Assembly: GCA_934096025.1 (NCBI GenBank)
Contig: CAKOLP010000025.1
Span: 1-9,881, forward strand
DNA length: 9,881 nt
From: an uncultured Bacilli bacterium
GTDB taxonomy: Bacteria > Bacillota_I > Bacilli_A > RF39 > UBA660
Reading direction: 5' to 3'
Position 1 is the first letter of the stretch, and every line of letters begins with the position of its first letter. The translations under genes were made by a program, and so were the position numbers. The notes beneath the pieces are model-generated. The model saw nothing but the letters and a program-made list of their open reading frames with translations. It was not told the DNA's origin and searched no databases. Below, one piece after another: positions 1 to 6,013 of the stretch.

Positions 1-197
1 ATCCAGACTCTCCTCTACCTGTGAAAAAAACTACTGGAATATGTTTTTTTAACATATTTGCTAGCATTGGTAAAACACGAGAATCCACCTTTGTTGAATT
101 ATCTTCTGTTAACGTTCCATCAATATCCAAGCATACTGCATTATATTTTTGTTGCAGTGCTTTTTGATAATTATTTTAACAATTCTTCACTTATCAT
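1..197 (-). pseudogene. HAD-superfamily phosphatase (Cof-like), N-terminal part, frameshifted and cut by the window edge
   Basis: The visible peptide has HAD motif I (LDIDGTLT, residues about 24-31) and motif II (VVFFTGRGE), as in Cof-type sugar/nucleotide phosphatases; the rest lies beyond the left edge. An ATG at 197-195 sits behind a near-perfect AGGAGG (about 203-208) that overlaps the stop codon of the upstream gene, so translation looks coupled to it. The frame from this ATG stops after eight codons (MISEELLK, TAA at 173-171). The motif-bearing frame is +1 to it and has no ATG, GTG or TTG start before motif I. Skipping the single T at 173 joins the two frames into a natural N-terminus (MISEELLK-NYQKALQQKY-NAVCLDIDGT). 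This is either a real inactivating insertion or a sequencing/assembly error; I cannot tell which. The family call is firm and the substrate unknown. Confidence 0.72.
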
Positions 198-206
198 AAA
201 AACCTC

Positions 207-686
207 CTATAAAATTCTACTCAAAGTTTTTACAGTTTCAAACTGACTAACAGATTCTAAATCTTCGTTAAAGTAAATACTCTTTCCCCCTTTTTGTTCC
301 CAATCAATTAAATTTTTAATACTATCATCAATTAAAATTTCTCCATTATTTGGTAAATATATTTGACTTTTTTTCACATGAGGTGGAACAAATAATATTG
401 GTATCTCTACTTTTCTACTCCTTAACGCTTTTACTTTTGCTTCCATTTCAACTAAAGTATGTATTTTAGTTAAAATAGAAAGCTGCTTTGATTTATCCTG
501 TCCTTCCAAAATATATTCAATAGCATTATTTATTACCTTGGACTCTTCTAATAATTGGAACCAATCTAATTTTTCAAAAAATTCATTCCAGCTCATATCA
601 GGTTTTTGATTTTTTCTTTCAACAACTCTCTTTTCTGTATCAAAGATTACTCCATCAAAATCAATAAATATTTTTTGATTAATCAT
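207..686 (-). CDS. HAD-superfamily hydrolase, 5'(3')-nucleotidase-like
   Basis: A 159-aa protein with the HAD phosphatase signature. Motif I is FIDFDGVIFDT (nucleophile D9, acid/base D11). Motif II is probably S70 or T73 in SILTKIH. A lysine for motif III lies at 105/106, and motif IV is ILIDDSIKNLIDW (D120, D121). Size and layout resemble the small cytosolic 5'(3')-deoxyribonucleotidase (NT5C) type, so the expected activity is phosphate-ester hydrolysis in the cytoplasm; the substrate is not readable. I chose the ATG at 686 over the in-frame GTG at 695 because the GTG lies inside the Shine-Dalgarno stretch AAGAGGTGAT, which is correctly spaced for 686. It follows the WYL regulator by about 57 bp and its stop overlaps the ribosome binding site of the next HAD gene, so the three genes probably form one operon. 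Confidence 0.85.
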   Translation of the reverse strand: MINQKIFIDFDGVIFDTEKRVVERKNQKPDMSWNEFFEKLDWFQLLEESKVINNAIEYILEGQDKSKQLSILTKIHTLVEMEAKVKALRSRKVEIPILFVPPHVKKSQIYLPNNGEILIDDSIKNLIDWEQKGGKSIYFNEDLESVSQFETVKTLSRIL

Positions 687-743
687 AGTTATCACCTCTT
701 GTAAATATATTATATCATATATGTAGGCAATATTATGTCTTAA

Positions 744-1337
744 TTATTTATTGTTTAACCTTATTCTATCAATTTCAAAATGTCTAATATCATCTCTAAG
801 TTCACAATATGCTGTTACATAAAATTTATTATTATAACTAAATATTTGTAATGGATGAATTGTTCTTTCTTGCCATTCTTGTTTTAAATTCCTATATAAT
901 ATTTTTAGTGGTGTTTTATTTAAAATTGCATCATTTAAAATAAAATATAATTCAGATTTATCATTAGCACCATTATCCAAAAAATATTTACTCTTTTCCT
1001 CCTCTACATCACTTGCAAATTTAATTTTATTAATTATTTTTTTATATTTTACAATATCTTCATATTCTAATTTTTCTAATACCATATTAATATTTTCTAA
1101 TAATTGAAGATCATATTTATTGAAATGATTATATTGGTTTTTAATATTTAGTATGTAATAGCCCCCATTTGGTCCCATAAAGGTCTCTATCGGAATCCCT
1201 GCCTGTTCTAATTCTGCTTTATAATATCTAACCATTCGTTCAGTAATACCCATTTTCTCTGAGAGTTCCCTTGCAGTATATTTATTGCCTGTATTCAGAT
1301 AATTTAACATTTGAATAGCATTTGATATTTTACCCAT
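744..1337 (-). CDS. WYL-domain transcriptional regulator (HTH + WYL)
   Basis: A 197-aa protein with an N-terminal winged helix of the HTH_11/DeoR type (residues about 5-58; TARELSEKMGITERMVRYYK is the recognition region, followed by a GPNGGYYI wing). A linker of about 70 residues precedes a WYL domain (about 130-192) containing HPLQIFSYNNKFYVTAYCE and ending FEIDRIRL. WYL domains are ligand-sensing modules that control DNA binding. The ATG at 1337 has GGGAG (1350-1346) at 8-nt spacing; the in-frame GTG at 1346 overlaps that site and is not the start. Many WYL regulators are about 300 aa and carry a C-terminal WCX extension; this one stops right after the WYL domain, and no WCX-like sequence follows in the next 50 bases. 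It probably controls itself and the two HAD genes downstream. The ligand is unknown. Confidence 0.88.
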   Translation of the reverse strand: MGKISNAIQMLNYLNTGNKYTARELSEKMGITERMVRYYKAELEQAGIPIETFMGPNGGYYILNIKNQYNHFNKYDLQLLENINMVLEKLEYEDIVKYKKIINKIKFASDVEEEKSKYFLDNGANDKSELYFILNDAILNKTPLKILYRNLKQEWQERTIHPLQIFSYNNKFYVTAYCELRDDIRHFEIDRIRLNNK

Positions 1338-1358
1338 TTTTTTCACTCCCTATGTTTT

Positions 1359-1387
1359 ATTATATCATTTAATATCATTAATCAACA
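1359..1387 (-). promoter_or_regulatory. Candidate sigma-A promoter and operator for the WYL-HAD operon
   Basis: On the minus strand there is a perfect TATAAT (1364-1359) preceded by the TG of an extended -10 element (1367-1366). A weak -35 (TGTTGA, 1387-1382) lies at 17-bp spacing. The spacer contains the inverted repeat TTAAT-ATC-ATTAA (1369-1381), a plausible site for autoregulation by the WYL protein. The assignment rests on consensus match only. Confidence 0.42.
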
Positions 1388-1430
1388 TAAATTTTACTTA
1401 AATTTTATTATATTAAAAATTCCCTTTGAA

Positions 1431-1454
1431 TGAATTAAATTTTTAATTAATTCA
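1431..1454 (-). repeat. Inverted repeat upstream of the WYL gene
   Basis: TGAATTAA (1431-1438) is matched by its exact reverse complement TTAATTCA (1447-1454) across an 8-base spacer. It is AT-only apart from one G/C pair and lacks a U-tract on the minus strand, so a protein-binding site is more likely than a terminator. It lies about 45 bp upstream of the proposed -35 of the WYL operon. Confidence 0.35.
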
Positions 1455-1508
1455 ACAGTGTTCACTTGTGCCATAAATATTTCCTTCTTTTAAATCTTTT
1501 AGAGAACG

Positions 1509-1534
1509 AAAAAAATCAACACGAATGTTGATTT
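1509..1534 (-). terminator. Intrinsic terminator downstream of secA (UUCG loop)
   Basis: On the minus strand AAATCAACA (1534-1526) and TGTTGATTT (1521-1513) form a perfect 9-bp stem closed by TTCG, giving an exceptionally stable UUCG tetraloop in RNA. A run of seven T (1515-1509) follows, partly inside the lower stem. It is oriented to end transcripts coming from secA, whose stop codon lies about 165 bases upstream, so the secA mRNA would have an unusually long 3' untranslated region containing the repeat cluster at 1536-1650. Confidence 0.75.
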
Positions 1535-1535
1535 C

Positions 1536-1650
1536 ATGATTTTGTGTGCATAACATTAACCCTTTATTTATATGGGTTAAATGGATTTGTGTGCATAATT
1601 TTTTATTTTTCGCACACAAGTTGCACACAATTTGATGATTTTGCACACAA
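1536..1650. repeat. Cluster of five TTGTGTGC/GCACACAA repeats in the secA 3' region
   Basis: The octamer TTGTGTGC occurs at 1542-1549 and 1587-1594 on the plus strand and as GCACACAA at 1612-1619, 1623-1630 and 1643-1650. The first two copies lie in an 18-bp direct repeat with two mismatches (1536-1553 and 1581-1598, period 45). Between them TTAACCC (1556-1562) and GGGTTAA (1574-1580) form a 7-bp hairpin with an 11-base loop. Copies 2 and 3 face each other, so a hairpin is possible in either strand. The stretch between secA (ends 1701) and the WYL gene otherwise holds the terminator at 1509-1534 and no convincing gene: a 74-codon minus-strand frame (1676-1452) begins at a TTG without a ribosome binding site and reads through the terminator. 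The function is unknown. Confidence 0.7.
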
Positions 1651-1700
1651 TTTAGTGTTTTTTTGACTAATTCCAATTGTACAAAACCTTATAAAACAAG

Positions 1701-4190
1701 CTATTTACCACAGCATTGTTTATATTTCTTGCCAGAGCCACAACTGCATAATTCGTTGCGACCGATTTTTTTAGCTACTCTTTTTGGTTTGCTTTTTACT
1801 TTTTCTTTACCGTCATTGGCATTTCCATCTAGAGTTTGTTTTCTTTCAATGTTTTGTTTAACTTCAGATTTAAGTAAGAATAAAGCAATATCATTATCCA
1901 CCTTATTTAAGAAGTTATCAAACATTTCATATCCCTCCATTGTATAAACTTGAATAGGATTGGTTTGACCGTATCCTCTTAAGCTTACCCCCTCTTTTAA
2001 ATGTTCCATTGCACTCATATGATCTACCCAGCTTGTATCAATAACTCGTAAAGATATGGCTTTTTCAAAATCATTCATAAGCGGAGAGCATATCATTTTC
2101 TTTTCATAATCTTTTATTATTAAGTCAAAGATGTAATCACTAACTTCAGTTTCTTTTTTATCTTCTAGTTCTTTTTTAGTTAAATTTTGATTCTTTAAGA
2201 AGTTAGTATTTACATATTCTGTTATTTCTTCTAAATCATTATCTGTTAAACAATTTTCTGGAGGAATATGACTCATAACTAAATTATCTATTGTATTTTT
2301 AAATGTTTCGATTATTTTATCATGAATACTTTCTTCATCTAGAATTGTATTTCTTTTTGCATATACTATTTCTCTTTGTTCATTTAAAACATTGTCATAA
2401 TCAAGTAGACTCTTACGATAGTCAAAGTTATTTCCCTCAACTTTCTTTTGAGCTGATTCAATACTTTTGGTTAGAGCTTTTGAACGAATAGCTTGATTTT
2501 CATCAATACCCATTGATATAAGCATATTTTTTATTCTTTCTGTTCCAAAACGACGCATTAAATCATCATCAAATGATACAAAAAATTGACTTGTTCCAGG
2601 GTCTCCTTGACGACCAGATCTACCACGCAACTGATTATCTATACGACGAGATTCATGTCTTTCTGTACCTATTACATAAAGACCTCCGATTTCTCGTACT
2701 CCCTCACCTAATTTAATATCGGTACCACGACCAGCCATATTAGTTGCAAGAGTTATGGCATCTTTTTCTCCGGCATGAGCTATTATTTCTGCTTCTCTTT
2801 CATGATTCTTAGCATTTAATACTTCGTGCTTTAAACCATTTTTAGTAAGTAATTTACTTAGTTTTTCATTTGATTCTACTGAAATAGTACCTATTAATAT
2901 TGGTTGGTGTGTTGCATGAATTTCTTTTACAACATTAATAATTGCCTTATATTTTCCGTTTTCATTAGAATATACTAAGTCAGCTAAGTCTTCTCTTATT
3001 ACTGGTTTATTAGTAGGTATTCTTATAACATACATATTATAAATATTTCTAAATTCTTCTTCTTCAGTTTTAGCAGTACCAGTCATACCTGATAATTTAT
3101 TATACATTCTAAATAAATTTTGAAAAGTAATTGTTGCCATTGTCTTTGTTTCTGTATTAATTGTTACATTTTCCTTAGCTTCAATTGCTTGATGTAGTCC
3201 CTCAGAATATTGTCTACCATGCATAAGTCTTCCAGTAAATTGGTCAACTATAATTATAGCATCATTTTCTACGACATAATCTATATCTCTTTTAAAACTA
3301 TAGTTAGCTTTTAGAGCTTGATTAATATGGTGCACTAAATTAGTATTATCTAAATCATATAGATTTTTGATATTTAATTTCTTTTCAACTTTTTTGCTAC
3401 CCTCAGCTGTTAGTGAAACACTCTTGGTTTTTAAATCTACAGTAAAATCTTCATCTTCACTTAATGTTTTAACTACACGATCAGCATCCTTATATAAACT
3501 ATTAGTGTTAAATTGGCCTCCGCTTATAATAAGAGGTGTTCTGGCTTCGTCTATTAAAATAGAGTCAACTTCATCGATAATACAGAAGTTTAGTCCTCTT
3601 TGAACTCGGTCTTCTTTTCTTACTACCATATTATCTCTTAAGTAATCAAAGCCTATTTCATTATTGGTAGAATATGTTATATCCATATTATAAGCTTCTT
3701 GCTTTTCTTTTGGACTTAATTCTCTTAGGTTTATACCAACACTTACACCTAGTAAGTCATAAATTGGTTTCATCCATTCTGCATTACGCGTTGATAAGTA
3801 TTCATTAGTTGTAACTACATGGACACCTTTTCCCTCTAAGGCATTTAAATATGCTGGTAAAATTGTTGTTAAAGTTTTACCTTCACCAGTTTTCATCTCA
3901 GCTATATTTCCAAAATGGATTGCTAATCCCCCAAGTATTTGGACATGGAAAGGTTTTTCCCCAATTGCTCTGTATGCTGCTTCTCTAACTAGGGCAAAAG
4001 CAGGAACAATAATATCATCAATGGTCTTTCCTGTTTCTAATGAAGCTTTTAATTCTATTGTTTTATCTTTAAAATCTTCATCTTTTAATTTTTGCATTTC
4101 TGGTTCTAGTTTTTCTATTTCTAAAGCCAAATCTTCAAAACGACATAGTTCTTTATATTCACTATCTAATAATTTTTTTAAAAATTTCAT
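1701..4190 (-). CDS. secA: Protein translocase ATPase SecA
   Basis: An 829-aa motor ATPase that drives unfolded preproteins through SecYEG at the inner face of the membrane. The DEAD-like NBD1 has Walker A MKTGEGKT (residues 99-106) and Walker B IIDEVDS (D206-E207); a second signature TRNAEWMKPIYDLLG precedes it. The preprotein cross-linking domain follows (about 220-370). NBD2 carries NMAGRGTDIKLG and the arginine-finger motif QLRGRSGRQGDPG. The C-terminus has a basic linker and the SEC-C zinc motif CxCx8CC (C815, C817, C826, C827), which typically binds SecB or ribosomes. Length is normal for Firmicutes (B. subtilis 841 aa). The ATG has GGAG at good spacing. It follows hpf, as in B. subtilis, but is separated by a terminator and has its own promoter; prfB, the usual downstream neighbour, is absent from this window. 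Confidence 0.99.
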   Translation of the reverse strand: MKFLKKLLDSEYKELCRFEDLALEIEKLEPEMQKLKDEDFKDKTIELKASLETGKTIDDIIVPAFALVREAAYRAIGEKPFHVQILGGLAIHFGNIAEMKTGEGKTLTTILPAYLNALEGKGVHVVTTNEYLSTRNAEWMKPIYDLLGVSVGINLRELSPKEKQEAYNMDITYSTNNEIGFDYLRDNMVVRKEDRVQRGLNFCIIDEVDSILIDEARTPLIISGGQFNTNSLYKDADRVVKTLSEDEDFTVDLKTKSVSLTAEGSKKVEKKLNIKNLYDLDNTNLVHHINQALKANYSFKRDIDYVVENDAIIIVDQFTGRLMHGRQYSEGLHQAIEAKENVTINTETKTMATITFQNLFRMYNKLSGMTGTAKTEEEEFRNIYNMYVIRIPTNKPVIREDLADLVYSNENGKYKAIINVVKEIHATHQPILIGTISVESNEKLSKLLTKNGLKHEVLNAKNHEREAEIIAHAGEKDAITLATNMAGRGTDIKLGEGVREIGGLYVIGTERHESRRIDNQLRGRSGRQGDPGTSQFFVSFDDDLMRRFGTERIKNMLISMGIDENQAIRSKALTKSIESAQKKVEGNNFDYRKSLLDYDNVLNEQREIVYAKRNTILDEESIHDKIIETFKNTIDNLVMSHIPPENCLTDNDLEEITEYVNTNFLKNQNLTKKELEDKKETEVSDYIFDLIIKDYEKKMICSPLMNDFEKAISLRVIDTSWVDHMSAMEHLKEGVSLRGYGQTNPIQVYTMEGYEMFDNFLNKVDNDIALFLLKSEVKQNIERKQTLDGNANDGKEKVKSKPKRVAKKIGRNELCSCGSGKKYKQCCGK

Positions 4191-4210
4191 TTCATTCTCC
4201 TTTTTCTAGT

Positions 4211-4239
4211 ATTTTACTATATTTCTAGAATAATTACAA
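4211..4239 (-). promoter_or_regulatory. Candidate sigma-A promoter of secA
   Basis: On the minus strand TTGTAA (4239-4234) and TAAAAT (4216-4211) are separated by exactly 17 bases. The predicted start would be near 4204, giving a leader of about 14 nt that contains the secA ribosome binding site. It lies just downstream of the hpf terminator, consistent with independent transcription of secA. Confidence 0.55.
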
Positions 4240-4242
4240 ATT

Positions 4243-4266
4243 AAAACCTGCTATTAAAGCAGATTT
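4243..4266 (-). terminator. Intrinsic terminator after hpf
   Basis: On the minus strand AAATCTGCT (4266-4258), loop TTAAT and AGCAGGTTT (4252-4244) pair over nine positions including one G-U wobble; a T-rich tail TTTTAATTT follows. It starts two bases after the hpf stop codon. On the plus strand the same site would have one mismatch and a longer T-run, but no plus-strand gene needs it. Confidence 0.65.
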
Positions 4267-4267
4267 T

Positions 4268-4798
4268 TTATTTTACATTAATTATACCGTAACTATGGTC
4301 TTTTCTTTTATAGATTACTGATACACAATCTTCATCAATGTTTTTAAATACAAAGAAGTCATGATTTAATAATTCAATTTGAATTATTGCTTCTTCTTCA
4401 TCCATAGGTTTCATTTCAATGTCTTTTCTTTTTACTATTTTTTCTTCTGTAAAATCTTCAACATCTATGTCTTCAAAATTAAATTCAAATTTAGGTACAT
4501 CACGGTATTTTTTTTCTAAACGGAATTTATTTTTTCGAATTTGTCTTTCTAACTTATCAATTACTAAATCTACTGCAGCATAGAAATCTGTATGTTTTTC
4601 TTCTGCTCTTAAAGTAAACTTAGTCGTAGGTACAGTAACTTCGACATTTTGTTCTTCATTTTTTATTTTCACTAAAACCTTACATTCAATGTTACTATCA
4701 TTATCAAAATATTTATTTAACTTACTTAGTTTTTCTGTTAAATAATCTTTCATAGCTTTAGTTACAGTAACTTTATCTCCTCGTACATTAATTTTCAA
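4268..4798 (-). CDS. hpf: Long-form ribosome hibernation promoting factor HPF
   Basis: A 176-aa two-domain protein. The N-terminal YfiA/HPF domain (about 1-100) binds the 30S decoding centre. The C-terminal domain (about 120-175; KPMDEEEAIIQIELLNHDFF, then YKRKDHSYGIINV) mediates 70S dimerisation into inactive 100S ribosomes. This two-domain architecture is the long HPF of Firmicutes. I place the start at TTG 4798 rather than GTG 4807. The stretch GAGGTGAT is spaced for the TTG and swallows the GTG, and the resulting N-terminus MKINVRGDKVTVT lines up with B. subtilis Hpf (MNYNIRGENIEVT). It lies between csp and secA; hpf-secA adjacency is conserved in Bacilli. Confidence 0.96.
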   Translation of the reverse strand: MKINVRGDKVTVTKAMKDYLTEKLSKLNKYFDNDSNIECKVLVKIKNEEQNVEVTVPTTKFTLRAEEKHTDFYAAVDLVIDKLERQIRKNKFRLEKKYRDVPKFEFNFEDIDVEDFTEEKIVKRKDIEMKPMDEEEAIIQIELLNHDFFVFKNIDEDCVSVIYKRKDHSYGIINVK

Positions 4799-4820
4799 AA
4801 TTATCACCTCTCCTACCTTT

Positions 4821-4829
4821 AATATAACA
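4821..4829 (-). promoter_or_regulatory. Candidate extended -10 promoter of hpf
   Basis: TATATT (4826-4821) on the minus strand is preceded by TG one base upstream (4829-4828), an extended -10. No recognisable -35 lies at 16-18 bp because that stretch is the T-run of the csp terminator. The predicted leader is about 16 nt. Weak but well placed. Confidence 0.35.
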
Positions 4830-4839
4830 CAACAAAAAG

Positions 4840-4861
4840 AAAAAAACTACTTAATTGTAGT
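4840..4861 (-). terminator. Terminator overlapping the csp stop codon
   Basis: On the minus strand ACTAC (4861-4857), loop AATTAA and GTAGT (4850-4846) form a short stem whose 3' arm contains the csp stop TAG; seven T (4846-4840) follow, then C and five more T. The stem is only 5-6 bp, so efficiency is uncertain, but the long U-tract supports it. Confidence 0.5.
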
Positions 4862-5065
4862 CATTTCTTGTTCTACGACATCAACTGCTTGTAAACCTTT
4901 AGATGTTTCAATTAATTTAAAATTCACAATAGAACCTTCATTTAATGTTTTATATCCATCCTTTACGATAGCTGAATAATGAACAAATATATCAGATAGT
5001 TTATCATATTCAATAAAGCCATACCCTTTATCATTATTAAACCATTTGACTTTTCCTTGCATCAT
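4847..5065 (-). CDS. csp: Cold-shock domain protein (CspA/CspB family)
   Basis: A 72-aa single cold-shock domain, close to the family's usual 65-70 aa, acting as a cytoplasmic RNA chaperone. It opens MMQGKVKWFNNDKGYGFIE; RNP1 is KGYGFIE (13-19) and RNP2 is DIFVHYSAI (about 25-33), so both nucleic-acid-binding aromatic patches are intact. The first of two tandem ATG codons (5065) is about 10 nt from AAGGAG; the second would be 13 nt away. Gene spacing and its own terminator suggest a monocistronic unit between the sporulation genes and hpf. Its position gives no hint of a sporulation role. Confidence 0.97.
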   Translation of the reverse strand: MMQGKVKWFNNDKGYGFIEYDKLSDIFVHYSAIVKDGYKTLNEGSIVNFKLIETSKGLQAVDVVEQEMTTIK

Positions 5066-5093
5066 GATCAGTCAACTCCTTCCCTACAATCTA

Positions 5094-5122
5094 AATTTAA
5101 CATAAAAAATTCCTAATAGCAA
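5094..5122 (-). promoter_or_regulatory. Candidate promoter of csp
   Basis: Minus strand: TTGCTA (5122-5117), 17-bp spacer, TAAATT (5099-5094), with an extended-10 TG at 5102-5101. The predicted leader is about 20 nt, shorter than the long leader typical of E. coli cspA. The -35 overlaps the hairpin at 5104-5127, so the two assignments compete. Confidence 0.4.
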
Positions 5123-5127
5123 GAATT
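5104..5127 (-). terminator. Weak terminator after the spoIIID operon
   Basis: Minus strand AATTCTT (5127-5121), loop GCTATT, AGGAATT (5114-5108), seven pairs including one G-U, then a T-run (5109-5104). The stem is AT-rich and the call is tentative. Confidence 0.3.
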
Positions 5128-5131
5128 ATCG

Positions 5132-5147
5132 GTCGACAATTATCGAC
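5132..5147. repeat. 16-bp near-palindrome between the 199-aa gene and csp
   Basis: GTCGACAATTATCGAC is symmetric in 14 of 16 positions; as minus-strand RNA the odd pair is a G-U wobble. A run of seven T (5150-5156) follows on the plus strand, which would look like a terminator there, but no plus-strand gene leads into it. It could be an operator upstream of csp. Confidence 0.4.
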
Positions 5148-5154
5148 AGTTTTT

Positions 5155-5754
5155 TTATAGGAATTTCTTTATTATGTAGGTTTCATGGTCGGAATAAAGA
5201 TACGTCTTATTACCATGAATATCTTCAAAATTATTAAATATTTCTTCTAAAAGTTCTCCATACCCAAGTAAATATATTTCTTTATTATCAACTACATACT
5301 TTATATATTTTAATAAGTCAAAAGTATTTTTAAACATATCTTTAGTTACTGTAATAGAATTTAATTTTTTATATTCATTTAAATACGTTATAAAAACAGT
5401 ATTATCTAAAACATTTATATAGGTATTACTATCATTTAGCTTATAGCATTTATTAATATAATCTACGATAACTTTACGATAGTTAAAACAATTAAATATA
5501 TTTTTTAAAAATAGAATATCTGAACTCTTATAATTTGGGGTTACAATAACTTTAATTGTTTCTCCAAAGAGTGAATTGTTTAAATGATTATCTGCTAATA
5601 ATTTCTCGTATAGCTTATTGAATTTGGCAACATTTATTATTTTTCCACTACTTATAACATTTTTACTAATTTTGAACTTTATTATTTCTTCCTGTTTTTT
5701 ATTTTTTAAGTATATATAATCATCTGTTAAATATAAGATATTTTTAAATTTCAT
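5155..5754 (-). CDS. Unrecognised 199-aa protein in the mbl/mreB slot after spoIIID; possible diverged actin-fold protein
   Basis: The function is not known from sequence. The start ATG overlaps the spoIIID stop by four bases (ATGA, 5754-5751), so the two are translationally coupled. In B. subtilis the gene after spoIIID is mbl, an MreB-type actin. Several segments echo that fold in order: a beta-hairpin NILYLTDDYIYL (5-16); VIVTPNYKSSDILFLKNIF (69-87), like the MreB segment 'CVPSGVTEVEKRAV'; a second hairpin TYINVLDNTVFITYL (111-125) where phosphate-2 would lie; EIYLLGYGELLEEIF (159-173), like the 'LTGGGALL' adenosine motif; and a terminal YLYSDHETYIIKKFL. The protein is far shorter than MreB (about 335 aa) and lacks the DxGT phosphate-1 and glycine-rich phosphate-2 motifs, so ATP hydrolysis is unlikely. 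Lys/Asn/Ile-rich and soluble, with no signal peptide. The gene is certain; the actin relationship is inference. Confidence 0.85.
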   Translation of the reverse strand: MKFKNILYLTDDYIYLKNKKQEEIIKFKISKNVISSGKIINVAKFNKLYEKLLADNHLNNSLFGETIKVIVTPNYKSSDILFLKNIFNCFNYRKVIVDYINKCYKLNDSNTYINVLDNTVFITYLNEYKKLNSITVTKDMFKNTFDLLKYIKYVVDNKEIYLLGYGELLEEIFNNFEDIHGNKTYLYSDHETYIIKKFL

Positions 5755-6005
5755 TTTAGACCTCTTTTATATTTTTGTTTTGTAACTTCTCCCCCTCTTA
5801 TATGTTTTACTTCATCATGACTCTTAAAGATATCATTTATCTCTGTCATTAAATTTTTATCTATTTGTTTTAGTCTTTCACTTAAATCGACATGAACAGT
5901 ACTTTTACTAACATTGAATTTGTCTGCCGTTTTTCTTATTGTATCTTTAGTATTGATTATATGAATTGCTTCTTTTAAGACTCTTTTTTTTATATCATTA
6001 TTCAT
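5751..6005 (-). CDS. spoIIID: Sporulation transcriptional regulator SpoIIID
   Basis: An 84-aa DNA-binding protein matching SpoIIID along its length (B. subtilis 93 aa). It has a helix-turn-helix with TIRKTADKFNVSKSTVHVDL (22-41) and a basic C-terminal extension HIRGGEVTKQKYKR (68-81), which in SpoIIID contacts DNA as well. The family acts in the mother cell, switching the sigma-E regulon toward sigma-K. The B. subtilis C-terminal tail 'EGEPVQQS' is missing. The start ATG has AAGGGG 10 nt upstream, and this site is buried in a long hairpin (6014-6045). It sits 48 bp after spoIIQ and overlaps the following gene by 4 bp. Confidence 0.98.
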   Translation of the reverse strand: MNNDIKKRVLKEAIHIINTKDTIRKTADKFNVSKSTVHVDLSERLKQIDKNLMTEINDIFKSHDEVKHIRGGEVTKQKYKRGLK

Positions 6006-6013
6006 TTTAAAAC

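Noticed and set aside
207..695. GTG starts at 695 (HAD), 1346 (WYL) and 4807 (hpf)
   Set aside because: In all three the GTG is part of the Shine-Dalgarno stretch of a better-spaced downstream start.
1536..1650. CRISPR array
   Set aside because: Repeats are only 8-18 bp, in both orientations and irregularly spaced; no cas genes are nearby.
1452..1676. 74-codon minus-strand frame covering the TTGTGTGC repeats
   Set aside because: It starts at a TTG without a ribosome binding site, its Cys/Asn-rich pattern simply reflects the DNA repeats, and it reads through a strong terminator.
5751..6005. Mollicute code with TGA as Trp
   Set aside because: spoIIID ends at TGA at the expected length and TGG is used for Trp in conserved positions such as the csp KWF motif.
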